Shown here piece by piece: positions 18,924 through 27,460 of a stretch of DNA of 64,000 nt. Position 1 is the first letter of the stretch, and every line of letters starts with the position of its first letter. The position numbers and the translations under genes were made by a program. Source of the DNA: Allobosea lathyri (GTDB lineage Bacteria; Pseudomonadota; Alphaproteobacteria; Rhizobiales; Beijerinckiaceae); NCBI RefSeq assembly GCF_900108245.1, contig NZ_FNUY01000007.1, positions 248,001 through 312,000 of the forward strand, given 5' to 3'. The notes under the pieces were generated by a model, which was not told the origin of the DNA, ran no database searches, and saw only the letters and a list, made by a program, of their open reading frames with translations.

Positions 18924-20102
18924 TCAGGCCCCCACCATCTGGGGCGAGCGCGAGAGCCGGCCATAGACCAGATAAAGCGCGATCGTGACGGTGAGCAGGA
19001 TGAGCCCGAGCGCGCCGGCCATGCCCCAGTTCGCCGTGCCTGTCGCGAAGAAGGCGATGACCGAGCTGATCATCTGGTCCTCGGCCCCGCCGATCAGCGC
19101 CGGCGTGATGTAATAGCCGAGCGCCACCATGAAAACGAGCAGCGAGCCCGACATCAGCCCCGGCAGCGTCAGCGGCAGCAGCACATGCCGAAACGCCCGC
19201 CATTGCGTCGCGCCGAGCGAACTCGCTGCCGGCATCAGGTTGCGGGGCACGCCGAGCAGCACGCTGTAGATCGGCAGCACCATGAAAGGCAGCAGCACAT
19301 GCGTCATGGCGATGACGACGCCGGTGCGGTTGAAGATCAGCTGGATCGGTTTGTCGACGATGCCGATCGTCGTGAGGAAGCCGTTGATCAGCCCCTCATT
19401 CTGCAGAAGGATGACCCAGGCGGCGGTGCGCACCAGCAGCGATGTCCAGAGCGGCAGCAGCACGGCGAGCAGCAGGAGATTGCGCACCCAGCCGGTGCTT
19501 GCAGCCGCGATCATCGCATAGGGCAGTCCGATCGCGGCGCAGAGCAGCGTCACCATCAGGGAGATCGTGAAGGTCCGCAGCATGATGGTGCGGTTGGCGG
19601 AAACGTCGGCGACGACCGCTCCGGCGGTATCGCGCTTCAGGTCGATTGCGGCGAGCAGGTTACGGTCGGTATAGCGCGGCATCGAGCGCTGGAGCGCGAG
19701 CCAGAAATTGTTCTCGCCCCAGCGCGGATCGAGCGCGACGAGGTCCACTTGCTGGCCGGCAGGGGCCTGGCGCACGGCGGTGACGGTGCGCCCCAGCAAC
19801 GTGCGGAAGCCCGAAACTTCGCTGTTCAGCCGCCGCACCGCATCGCCAAAGGCCAACTGCTCGGACGGCGTGCGCAGATCCGCCACCAGCGCATCCTGAA
19901 CAGCCTTTGATGGAACCGCCTGCCCATCCCAACTGGCGATCGCGGTCGCGGTTTGCGGCAGCACCACGCGCACCGTGCCGTCGGTCACGGCCACCGCCAT
20001 CATCGTGACCAGCGGCCAGATGAAGAAGATGGCGAGGAAGGCGAAAAGCGGCGCCACCAGCAGCATGGCGGAAAGCCGGGAGCGTGCGGACGGCCCCATC
20101 AT
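18924..20102 (-). CDS. ABC permease, spermidine/putrescine type (PotB-like)
   Basis: 392 residues, longer than the ~285 of E. coli PotB. The extra length is a periplasmic insert of about 130 residues between helix 1 (LVAPLFAFLAIFFIWPLVTM) and helix 2, including RTVTAVRQAPAGQQ and DPRWGENNFWLALQ. The EAA loop is AASSLGATQWRAFRHVLLPL. The ATG at 20102 overlaps the ATPase stop. Homologues with this insert are common in alphaproteobacteria. Confidence 0.9.
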   Translation of the reverse strand: MMGPSARSRLSAMLLVAPLFAFLAIFFIWPLVTMMAVAVTDGTVRVVLPQTATAIASWDGQAVPSKAVQDALVADLRTPSEQLAFGDAVRRLNSEVSGFRTLLGRTVTAVRQAPAGQQVDLVALDPRWGENNFWLALQRSMPRYTDRNLLAAIDLKRDTAGAVVADVSANRTIMLRTFTISLMVTLLCAAIGLPYAMIAAASTGWVRNLLLLAVLLPLWTSLLVRTAAWVILLQNEGLINGFLTTIGIVDKPIQLIFNRTGVVIAMTHVLLPFMVLPIYSVLLGVPRNLMPAASSLGATQWRAFRHVLLPLTLPGLMSGSLLVFMVALGYYITPALIGGAEDQMISSVIAFFATGTANWGMAGALGLILLTVTIALYLVYGRLSRSPQMVGA

Positions 20103-21181
20103 GGCTCAATCAACGTGCATTCGGTGGGATCGAAACAGGCGAAGGCGGCACTGCCGATCGGCCCGATGCCGGCGCGCCGCTCGATCTTGGCGACCAGCGA
20201 CAAGTCCTGCCCCGCCAGATGCGTGCGGACATGGTCGCCCTGGTAGACATGGTCGGAAATCGTCACGGGAACCGCGTTGCCCGCGCCGGCCTCCGTCTGA
20301 AGATGGACCCGTTCCGGCCTGACCGAAATCAGGATCGGCGCGCCGGCCGCGATGCCGGCCGGGTTCTCCGCCCGCAGCGTCACGCGCGGGTTGACCGAGA
20401 CCTCGGCGGTGCCGTTGGCGACGCTGCGCACGACGCCCTCGAACAGATTGGTCTCGCCGATGAATTCCGCCACGAAACGGGTGCGCGGCCGGTCGTAGAT
20501 GCCCTCTGGCGTGTCGAGCTGCTCGATGCGCCCCGCATTGAACAGCGCGATGCGGTCCGACATCGTCAGCGCTTCCGACTGGTCATGCGTCACGAAGATC
20601 ACGGTGAGGCCGAGCTTTCTGTGCAGGTCGCGCAATTCGAGCTGCATATGCTCGCGCAACTGCTTGTCGAGCGCGCCGAGCGGCTCGTCCATCAGCACGA
20701 CGGTCGGCTCGAAGACCAGCGCCCGGGTCAGCGCCACACGCTGCTGCTGCCCGCCAGAAAGCTGCGCCGGGCGCCGCTCCTTGAGATGGCCCAGCCTGAC
20801 CATGTCGAGCGCGCGGGTGACCTGCCGTACCGTTTCGGCCTTGCCGACCCCGCGCATGAGCAGCGGAAAGGCGACATTCTCGGCCACGGTCATATGGGGG
20901 AACAGCGCGTAGTTCTGGAACACCACGCCCATATTGCGCCGGTGCGACGGCATGTTCTCGATCGGCGTGCCGTCAAGCCGGATCGAACCCTGGCTCGGAT
21001 TCTCGAAACCCGCCAGCATCATCAGGAGGGTGGTCTTGCCGGAGCCGGACGGGCCGAGCAGGCTGAGGAACTCGCCCTTCTCGACCCTGAGATCGAGATT
21101 GTCGACGACCCGCAGCGAGCCGAACGACTTCGTCACCTGATCGAAATGGATGAACGGCGCCAAACAGAAATCTCCGGTCAT
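20099..21181 (-). CDS. ABC ATPase, spermidine/putrescine type (PotA-like)
   Basis: 360 residues. Walker A LLGPSGSGKTTLLMMLAG (about 40-57), signature LSGGQQQRVALTRAL, Walker B VVLMDEPLGALD and switch FVTHDQSEAL are all intact. The C-terminal ~100 residues form the TOBE/OB domain (ILISVRPERVHLQTEAG). The start at 21181 (MTGDFCLAPFIHFDQ) is the first that gives the standard N-terminus; its ribosome site is weak. It follows the binding-protein gene after a 489-bp gap holding a repeat, and overlaps the first permease by 4 bp. Confidence 0.92.
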   Translation of the reverse strand: MTGDFCLAPFIHFDQVTKSFGSLRVVDNLDLRVEKGEFLSLLGPSGSGKTTLLMMLAGFENPSQGSIRLDGTPIENMPSHRRNMGVVFQNYALFPHMTVAENVAFPLLMRGVGKAETVRQVTRALDMVRLGHLKERRPAQLSGGQQQRVALTRALVFEPTVVLMDEPLGALDKQLREHMQLELRDLHRKLGLTVIFVTHDQSEALTMSDRIALFNAGRIEQLDTPEGIYDRPRTRFVAEFIGETNLFEGVVRSVANGTAEVSVNPRVTLRAENPAGIAAGAPILISVRPERVHLQTEAGAGNAVPVTISDHVYQGDHVRTHLAGQDLSLVAKIERRAGIGPIGSAAFACFDPTECTLIEP

Positions 21182-21670
21182 GATCGATGGATGGGCGCGA
21201 AGTTCGGCCCACGGGTCGATGCTAATGCATTTTCGGGCGAAGTGGAGACAGCTGATGAGTCCCACTGCTCATTTGCCGAGCGCAACGATGTTTCGAGCGG
21301 CAATTCGCTTTCCCCTCAGCCCTCATCCTCAGAATCTGGCCTGAAATGATGATTGTGTTTTCAATGGCTTGGCCATGTCGAATAAAACGCCGTCATCCCG
21401 GGCGTAGCGCAGCGGAGACCCGGGATCCATTCCGGAGCGCCGTTCTGAAAGGTTCAGGCATGGATCCCGGGTCTCCCTTCGGTCGCCCGGGATGACGGCG
21501 CTTTGTTCGACGATGGCCAAGATTTGATTGCAATGCATGCTTTCACGGCCAGTCTCTGAGGAGCCGCGAAGCAGCATCTCAGGACCAAGGCTCGCATTGG
21601 CAAATGATGTCTCAGGGAAACGGCGCAGCACTACAATGCCGCGCCGTTCCAACTTTGCGAACCTTCTGGA
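21182..21670. other. Gap of 489 bp between binding protein and ATPase genes
   Basis: No gene is visible. It contains one copy of the CCGTCATCC element (21390-21498) and a decayed copy of the second repeat type near 21540-21615. The hairpins could lower transcription of the downstream transporter genes relative to the binding protein. Confidence 0.6.
21390..21498. repeat. Dispersed palindromic intergenic element, copy 4
   Basis: 109 bp from CCGTCATCCCGGGCGTAGCG to CGGTCGCCCGGGATGACGG with the inner inverted pair GGGATCCATTCC / ATGGATCCCGGG. Close to copy 3 (10972-11080). Confidence 0.88.
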
Positions 21671-22723
21671 CTACTTCGCCAACCAGGCGTTGAAGCGCTT
21701 GGTCAGCTCCTCGACATTGTCGACCCAGAACGCGCCGTTCAGCGGAATGGCTCCGGGAAGATTGGCCGCCGTCGTCGGCAGGTCCTTCTGCTGCGCGGCG
21801 GGAACGGCAGCCGCCGCTTCCTTGTTGGGCAGGCCATAGGCGATGTATTCGGGCAGCTTCGACTGGTTGGCCGGCTCGCTGGCAAAGGCGATGAACTGCT
21901 CGGCAGCAGCCTTGTTCGGGCTGTCCTTGATGATCACCCAACTGTCGATGGCATAGATGCTGCCCGGCCAGACACCCTGGAAGTTCTTGCCTTCCGCCTT
22001 GTTGATGCCCGACAGGCGGCCGTTATAGGCCGTCGTCAGCGCGACCTCGCCAGAGGCGAGCAGCTGCAGGGGCTGGGCGCCGGCCTCCCACCAGACGATA
22101 TGCGGCTTGAGCTCGTCGAGCTTCTTGAAGGCGCGATCGACGCCGGCCGAGGTCGCCAGAACCTTGTAGACGTCCTCAGCCTTCACGCCATCGGCCATCA
22201 GGGCGAATTCGAGCGAATATTTCGGACCACGGCGCAGGCCGCGCTTGCCGGGGATCTTCTGCACGTCCCAGAAATCGGCCCAGGAGGTCGGCGGGGTTTT
22301 GATGCGGTTGGCGTCGTAGCTGAGCATGGTCGACCAGACGATGGCGCCGACGCCGCAATCATTGACCGCCGCAGGCAGGAACTTGTCCTTGCCGCCGAGC
22401 TTGGCCCAGTCGATCTTCTCGTAGAAGCCGTCGGCGCAGCCGAGTTCCAGCTCCTCGGTCTCGACCTGGACGACATCCCAGTTCGGCACGCCGGCCTTCA
22501 CCTTGGCCGCGATCACGCCGATGCCGCCATCCCAGCTCTCGTCGAGCACGGGCTTGCCGAGCTTCTTGGCGAAGGGCTCGAAATAGATTTTCTTCTGGGC
22601 GTCCTGATAGTTGCCGCCCCAGGACACCACGGTCAGATCGCGCGCCGAGGCCGTGCCGCCGGCGAGCAGGCCGAGCGCCAAACCGGCGCCAGCGAACCGC
22701 AAGAGTGCAGATTTCGTTGTCAT
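21671..22723 (-). CDS. ABC periplasmic binding protein, spermidine/putrescine type (PotD-like)
   Basis: 350 residues. A signal peptide (SALLRFAGAGLALGLLAGG, cleavage near TASA) is followed by RDLTVVSWGGNYQDAQKKIY, typical of PotD/AfuA-like proteins. SYDANRIKTPPTSWADFWD and AYNGRLSGINKAEG are in the right order for the two-lobe fold. The start at 22723 follows GAGGGGACGTGAC. It is the first gene of the minus-strand transporter operon and lies next to the cupin-XRE regulator. Confidence 0.9.
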   Translation of the reverse strand: MTTKSALLRFAGAGLALGLLAGGTASARDLTVVSWGGNYQDAQKKIYFEPFAKKLGKPVLDESWDGGIGVIAAKVKAGVPNWDVVQVETEELELGCADGFYEKIDWAKLGGKDKFLPAAVNDCGVGAIVWSTMLSYDANRIKTPPTSWADFWDVQKIPGKRGLRRGPKYSLEFALMADGVKAEDVYKVLATSAGVDRAFKKLDELKPHIVWWEAGAQPLQLLASGEVALTTAYNGRLSGINKAEGKNFQGVWPGSIYAIDSWVIIKDSPNKAAAEQFIAFASEPANQSKLPEYIAYGLPNKEAAAAVPAAQQKDLPTTAANLPGAIPLNGAFWVDNVEELTKRFNAWLAK

Positions 22724-22905
22724 GTCACGTCCCCTCATTTGTTGCTTATGGCGGCAGCAAAGCACGCCTCCGCCAGCGGCGACAGAATACTTGCCGCCCC
22801 TAAAGGCAGGGCGGTGAAGATATCGACCGTTTTGGCATGATGTGAAGCGTTTTCTTGGCCGTTACGTCAGGCTCGACGGCAGGGCCGATATGGGCACCGC
22901 CACCG

Positions 22906-23454
22906 CTAGTAGGTCGGCGGGTTGATCGCGCTGACGATTTCGCTTTGCCCCTCCGCGACATTGCGGAACCGATGCGGCAGGCGGCTGTCGAAATAATAGG
23001 CGTCGCCGACCTGCAGCGTCTTGGCGTGATTGCCGACCGTGACTTCGACGGCGCCGCGGATGACCATCCCGCCCTCCTGCGCTGTATGCGAGAAGGCCTC
23101 GCCGGTATCCGCGCCCACTGCATAGGTCTCGTGCAACATCAGAATCTGCCGGTTTGGGTGGTTGATCCCGATCACACGGTACGAAATCGCATCGCCGCTG
23201 CCGACTTCGGGCAGTTCGCCCGCCTCATAGAAGGGCGAATAGGACGACATCTGCTGCAGCTCGGAGAAGAAGCCGACGAGGGTCGTTCCAAGCGCCTCCA
23301 GAATGGCCGCCAGCGTATCGATCGAGGGGCTGATCCGGTCGCGTTCGATCAGCGAGATCGAGGAATGCGAGACGCCAGAGCGCAGTGCGAGGCGGCGAAT
23401 GCCAAGGCCGCGGCGGCGGCGCAGTTCCCGAATTCCCGGTCCGACATGCGGCAT
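22906..23454 (-). CDS. XRE-family regulator with C-terminal cupin
   Basis: 182 residues. An N-terminal helix-turn-helix (IRELRRRRGLGIRRLALRSG then VSHSSISLIERDRISPSIDT, residues 8-47) is joined to a cupin (about 110-180: HTAQEGGMVIRGAVEVTVG, DAYYFDSRLPHRFRNV). This is the PuuR-like design, which often controls polyamine or amino-acid uptake. It diverges from the HisD paralogue and lies upstream of the Pot-like operon, so it may control both. Longer starts upstream of 23454 would run through non-coding-looking sequence. Confidence 0.9.
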   Translation of the reverse strand: MPHVGPGIRELRRRRGLGIRRLALRSGVSHSSISLIERDRISPSIDTLAAILEALGTTLVGFFSELQQMSSYSPFYEAGELPEVGSGDAISYRVIGINHPNRQILMLHETYAVGADTGEAFSHTAQEGGMVIRGAVEVTVGNHAKTLQVGDAYYFDSRLPHRFRNVAEGQSEIVSAINPPTY

Positions 23455-23477
23455 CAGCGCGGTCCCATTATTCTGTA

Positions 23478-23499
23478 CGTCTGGTGAATATACTAGACG
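23478..23499. promoter_or_regulatory. Inverted repeat between the cupin-XRE and HisD-like genes
   Basis: CGTCT (23478-23482) and AGACG (23495-23499) are separated by 12 bases that include TATACT, a good -10 hexamer for the plus-strand gene. The site lies 24 bp upstream of the regulator start and 83 bp before the HisD-like gene, as expected for an autoregulatory operator. Binding is inferred. Confidence 0.4.
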
Positions 23500-23581
23500 G
23501 CAGCCCCAACGCCAATTGCGGACGCCTTGCCGGGGCCTCACCATCGGCCTCCCCACGCAGGGTACCTCCAAGGGAACGTCA

Positions 23582-24880
23582 ATGCCGGACATCGACCCCG
23601 CTCTTCGCGAGCAGATCCACCATCTCAAGGCGCCCCGCACCGATGACGGTGGCGACACCCAGCGGATCGCGGAAACCGTGAAGGAGGTGCTGGACGCCGT
23701 GCGCAGCCGTGGCGACGAGGCGGTGCGGCACTATTCGAAGCTATTCGACAAGATGGACCCGGAATCGATCGAGGTTACGGCTCAGGAGCGTGCTGCCGCG
23801 CTGGCCGCTCTCGATCCGCAGACGCGCCGCGATACCGAATTCGCCATCGAGCGGGTGCGTGCCTTCGCGCAGGCCCAGCTCGCGACCATCCTCCCGCTCG
23901 AGCTCGAGGCCCTGCCTGGCCTGCATCTGGGCCACCGCGTCATCCCGATCCAGCGCGTCGGCGCCTATGTTCCCGGCGGCCGCTATCCGCTGCTGTCGGC
24001 GCCGGTGATGACGCTGGTTCCGGCCAAGGTCGCCGGCTGCGAGGAGGTCATCGCCTGCCTGCCGCCGACCGCCCATCCCGCCATGATCGCTGGCTGCCAC
24101 CTCGCCGGAGCCGACCGCATCTTCCGCGTCGGCGGGGCTCAGGCAATCGCCGCCATGGCCTACGGCACGCAGACCATTCCGGCCGTCGACAAGATCGTCG
24201 GCCCCGGCAATGCCTATGTGAACGAAGCCAAGCGCCAGGTCTTCGGCCCGGTCGGCATCGACCAACTGGCGGGCCCAAGCGAGATCTTCATCGTCGCCGA
24301 CGAGACCGCCGATCCCGAGATGATCGCGACCGATCTGCTGGCGCAGGCCGAGCATGACGTGCGCACGCGGGTCGGGCTGATCACCACCAGCCGCGCACTC
24401 GGCGAAGCGACCCTGAAGGAAGTCGACAGGCAGCTCGCAACGCTCTCGACCGCGCCGGTGGCCGGCCGCGCCTGGGCCGATTTCGGCGAGATCGCGATCT
24501 GCGCGAGCGAAGAGGCGATGCTCGCCTATTCCGACCATATCGCCGCCGAGCACCTGCAGGTTCACACCCATGATCCGCATGCGACGGCCGCGAAACTGCG
24601 CAATTACGGCTCGCTTTTCATCGGCCCGCTCGCCAGCGTGGTCTATTCCGACAAGTGCTGCGGGACCAACCACACCCTGCCGACCATGGGCGCGGGACGC
24701 TACACCGGCGGCCTCTGGGTCGGTTCTTTCGTCAAGATCTGCACGCATCAATGGCTTGATGCCCGCGGCGTCGCAGCCGTGGCGCCGCCCGCCATCCGCC
24801 AGAGCGCCAGCGAAGGGCTCGAAGGCCACAGGCGCGCGGCAGCCTTCCGCCTGGAGAACGCGCCGCGCAGCACCGACTAG
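23582..24880 (+). CDS. Histidinol dehydrogenase paralogue, catabolic (HpsN-like candidate)
   Basis: 432 residues with the HisD fold: [20 protein letters not shown], the NAD-site block [20 protein letters not shown], and [13 protein letters not shown]. Zn ligands of HisD are kept in LLAQAEHD (Gln, His), SDKCCGTNH (Asp) and GLEGHRRA (His). However, the loop normally GDYASGTNH is [10 protein letters not shown]. With no his genes nearby and a Pot-like transporter and its own regulator alongside, a dehydrogenase for another diol or amino alcohol is more likely; HpsN (sulfopropanediol dehydrogenase) is one such paralogue. The start at 23582 follows AAGGGAACGTC. Confidence 0.85.
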   Translation: MPDIDPALREQIHHLKAPRTDDGGDTQRIAETVKEVLDAVRSRGDEAVRHYSKLFDKMDPESIEVTAQERAAALAALDPQTRRDTEFAIERVRAFAQAQLATILPLELEALPGLHLGHRVIPIQRVGAYVPGGRYPLLSAPVMTLVPAKVAGCEEVIACLPPTAHPAMIAGCHLAGADRIFRVGGAQAIAAMAYGTQTIPAVDKIVGPGNAYVNEAKRQVFGPVGIDQLAGPSEIFIVADETADPEMIATDLLAQAEHDVRTRVGLITTSRALGEATLKEVDRQLATLSTAPVAGRAWADFGEIAICASEEAMLAYSDHIAAEHLQVHTHDPHATAAKLRNYGSLFIGPLASVVYSDKCCGTNHTLPTMGAGRYTGGLWVGSFVKICTHQWLDARGVAAVAPPAIRQSASEGLEGHRRAAAFRLENAPRSTD

Positions 24881-24905
24881 ATGCGATGACTTGATTACAA
24901 CCGCG

Positions 24906-25011
24906 CCGTCATCCCGGACAAGCGGCGAAGCCGCGCAGATCCGGGATCCATCATAGGGAACAGCGTTCTACGATCGATCCCGGGTCGACCTGCGGTCGCC
25001 CAGGATGACGG
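24906..25011. repeat. Dispersed palindromic intergenic element, copy 5
   Basis: 106 bp from CCGTCATCCCGGACAAGCGG to GGTCGCCCAGGATGACGG. It lies between the converging ends of the HisD-like gene and the minus-strand amino-acid ATPase gene, where it may act as a bidirectional terminator. Confidence 0.88.
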
Positions 25012-25056
25012 CGTGTTTCCACGCAAAATCTTGAAGCTCTAGAGGCGGCCAGGGCT

Positions 25057-25842
25057 TCAGTCGTTGATGATGGCGCGCAGGAAGCGGCGCGTGCGCTCTT
25101 CGGTGGGATTCTCGAAGAAGCGCCGCGCCGGCGCCTCTTCGACGATACGACCCGCATCGAGGAGCATGGCACGGCTGGCGACGCTCTTGGCGAAGCCGAT
25201 CTCATGGGTGACGACGACCATCGTCATGTTGTGCTCGTGGTGCACCTTGCGGATGACCTGAAGCACCTCCTCGCGCATCTCCGGATCGAGCGCCGATGTC
25301 GGCTCGTCGAACAGCATGAGCGAGGGTTTCATCGCCAGCGCCCGGGCGATCGCGACGCGCTGACGCTGTCCGCCCGAGAGCTGAAACGGATAGACATCCG
25401 CCTTCTCCTGCATGCCGACCTGTTCGAGCAGCGCCCTGCCCTGCTCCACAGCCTCACGCTGAGATACCCCGAGAATCTTCATCGGCGCGATGGTGATGTT
25501 GTCGAGCGCCGTCATATGCGGGAACAGGTTGAAGTTCTGGAAGACGAACCCCGTCGAGAGGCGGATTTGCTGCAGCGTATCGGCATTGGCCGTCTCGACA
25601 TTGCGCCCGCCCACCGAAATGCCGCCGCGCTGGATCGTCTCCAGCCCGTTGATGCAGCGCAGGAGCGTGCTCTTGCCGCAGCCGCTTGGGCCGCACAACA
25701 CCAGGACTTCGCCCTGCGCGACATCGATCGAGATGCCGTTGAGAACGCTGACCGCTCCATAGGATTTGTGGACGTCGCGAATGCGGATGAAGGCCGTCGT
25801 CGCCGCGGGAACCGTCGGGGCCGTCATCAGATCGGCTGCCAT
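25057..25842 (-). CDS. Polar amino-acid ABC ATPase (GlnQ/HisP type)
   Basis: 261 residues. Walker A LCGPSGCGKSTLLRCINGLE, Q-loop FVFQNFNLFPHMT, signature LSGGQRQRVAIARALAM, Walker B LMLFDEPTSALDPEM and switch VVTHEIGFA are intact. The start at 25842 has AAAGG upstream and overlaps the permease stop; an internal ATG at 25827 is possible. The same frame continues upstream through the permease gene but is non-coding there. It is the last gene of a TPP-enzyme/transporter operon. Confidence 0.93.
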   Translation of the reverse strand: MAADLMTAPTVPAATTAFIRIRDVHKSYGAVSVLNGISIDVAQGEVLVLCGPSGCGKSTLLRCINGLETIQRGGISVGGRNVETANADTLQQIRLSTGFVFQNFNLFPHMTALDNITIAPMKILGVSQREAVEQGRALLEQVGMQEKADVYPFQLSGGQRQRVAIARALAMKPSLMLFDEPTSALDPEMREEVLQVIRKVHHEHNMTMVVVTHEIGFAKSVASRAMLLDAGRIVEEAPARRFFENPTEERTRRFLRAIIND

Positions 25843-26495
25843 TTTTGAAGCCTTTCGAGCATCCGCATGAGAAGGGCATATCCCCAGATCAGCGCGACAT
25901 AGAGCACGGCCGCTCCGGTATAGAATTCCAGCGGACGGAAGAACTGGACGGTGAGTTCCTGAGCCCGGAACATCACTTCGGGAACGGCGATCAGAACGGT
26001 GACGGTCACGTTCTTGATCACGGTGATATGGACATTGGTCAGGGACGGCAGCGTCGCGAAGAAGGCTTGCGGCAAGGTGATGTAGCGCATCACCTTCCAG
26101 CGCGAGAAGCCGAGCGATTGCGCCGCCTGCACCTGCGTCGCGGGGATGGCTTCCAGCCCGCCGCGAAACGCCTCGCAGGCGAGCGCCGCGCCGTTCAGCG
26201 ACAGGGCGATGATCGAGCTCGTGGTCGGCGAGAACGAGATCCCCGTCAGGATCGGCATGACATAGTGGATCCAGATCAGCAGGACCACGACGGGAAGCGT
26301 GCGGAACAGGTCGACGAAGACGACGGAGAACCCGCGCATCAACCATCGCTGCGACATGCTCATCGCCGCCAGCACGACGCCGAGGATGGTCGTGATGATG
26401 ATGCTGGGAAAACTCGTCCACCACGCATGCCACAGGCCGCCGGCAAGATAGGGGCCGTATTCGGTCAGGACGCCGAACTGAAATGTGTAATTCAT
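25827..26495 (-). CDS. Polar amino-acid ABC permease (HisM/GlnP type)
   Basis: 222 residues, five helices. The HisMQ-family loop is ACEAFRGGLEAIPATQVQAA then QSLGFSRWKVMRYITLPQAF (about 115-155), and LFRTLPVVVLLIWIHYVMP the earlier conserved helix. Only one permease gene is present, so it would act as a homodimer. It is followed by an overlapping ATPase gene and preceded by the binding protein. Confidence 0.92.
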   Translation of the reverse strand: MNYTFQFGVLTEYGPYLAGGLWHAWWTSFPSIIITTILGVVLAAMSMSQRWLMRGFSVVFVDLFRTLPVVVLLIWIHYVMPILTGISFSPTTSSIIALSLNGAALACEAFRGGLEAIPATQVQAAQSLGFSRWKVMRYITLPQAFFATLPSLTNVHITVIKNVTVTVLIAVPEVMFRAQELTVQFFRPLEFYTGAAVLYVALIWGYALLMRMLERLQKWQPI

Positions 26496-26589
26496 GATTC
26501 AACCCGATCAGCGGTGATCCGACCAAAGGCAATTCCGCCTGCCGGGAGACGGGCGCCGATCCGCATCCGTCCCCGGCAGGAATAGACGA

Positions 26590-27402
26590 CTAGCGCGGGC
26601 CGACAGCCAGCTCGGGCGGCAGGTTCCACTTCTCCGCGAGCCCGCGATACCAGCCGCGCAGCTTCATCGCGCGGACATAGGTGTCGAGGAAGACGAGGAG
26701 ATCGAGATCGGCATAGCGAACCGCATGGTTCATGCTGGTCCACTCCGTCTGGTCGGCGGCGAACTTCACATTGCGAAGCTCGGTCGGCCGCTCCTGGGCG
26801 CGCAACTCATTCGAGACGGAATCGCCGATATAGGCTGTCGCCCGCCCCTGCATGACCTCGAGCACCGCCGCGCCCGTGTCGGAAAGCGGCGTGACCTTGG
26901 CCTTCTTGAAGCTGCGCTGGGCATATTGCTGGGCCGCCGTGCCCGAGACCACGGAGACGGTGTTGCCCTCCTTGTCGAGGTCAGCGAAGGAGCGCACCGG
27001 ACTGTCGGCGCGAACCATGGCGGTGGAGGAGAGATAGCCGAAGGCTTCTCCGAACGCGACGGCGGTGGCCCGCTCGGGCGTCGCTCCGAGGCCGCTCATG
27101 ATGACGTCCCATTTGCCGGCCTGAAGACCCGCCACGAGACCGCTCCAGGTCGTGTTGACGAGTTCGACCTTGATGCCCGTCATCGCCTCGAGGTTGCGGA
27201 TATCGTCGACGATCAGGCCTTCATACTGGCTCGTCTTGGGGTTGAGCAGGACGAACTTGTTCCAGGGCGCGACGCCCACCACCAGCTTCTTCTCGGAGAT
27301 GATCCGATCGAGCGTCGGCCCGGCCGAGGCGCCGGTGGACGAAAACGCGACGACCGCCGCGACGGCGGCCGAGGCGAGTGCATTGGCGATAGTTCTCAGC
27401 AT
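26590..27402 (-). CDS. Amino-acid-type ABC periplasmic binding protein
   Basis: 270 residues. A signal peptide (NALASAAVAAVVAFSSTGAS) is followed by the SBP family 3 N-lobe LDRIISEKKLVVGVAPW and WDVIMSGLGATPERA, YADLDLLVFLDTYV near the C-terminus. It captures a polar or amino-acid-like solute in the periplasm. The start at 27402 follows AGGGGAAGACC. It is the second gene of the operon, 58 bp after the TPP enzyme. Confidence 0.9.
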   Translation of the reverse strand: MLRTIANALASAAVAAVVAFSSTGASAGPTLDRIISEKKLVVGVAPWNKFVLLNPKTSQYEGLIVDDIRNLEAMTGIKVELVNTTWSGLVAGLQAGKWDVIMSGLGATPERATAVAFGEAFGYLSSTAMVRADSPVRSFADLDKEGNTVSVVSGTAAQQYAQRSFKKAKVTPLSDTGAAVLEVMQGRATAYIGDSVSNELRAQERPTELRNVKFAADQTEWTSMNHAVRYADLDLLVFLDTYVRAMKLRGWYRGLAEKWNLPPELAVGPR

Positions 27403-27460
27403 GGTCTTCCCCTTTTGTTGGTGCTGTAAAACAGATCGGCTCTCGTGAGGTGATCGCCCG

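Noticed and set aside
24120..24880. True histidine-biosynthesis hisD
   Set aside because: Fold and Zn ligands fit, but the altered loop, lack of his genes and linkage to a transporter and regulator argue for a catabolic paralogue.
25057..26532. Fusion of an N-terminal domain to the amino-acid ABC ATPase
   Set aside because: The first ~230 codons of this long frame overlap the permease gene in another frame and look non-coding; the ATPase starts at 25842.
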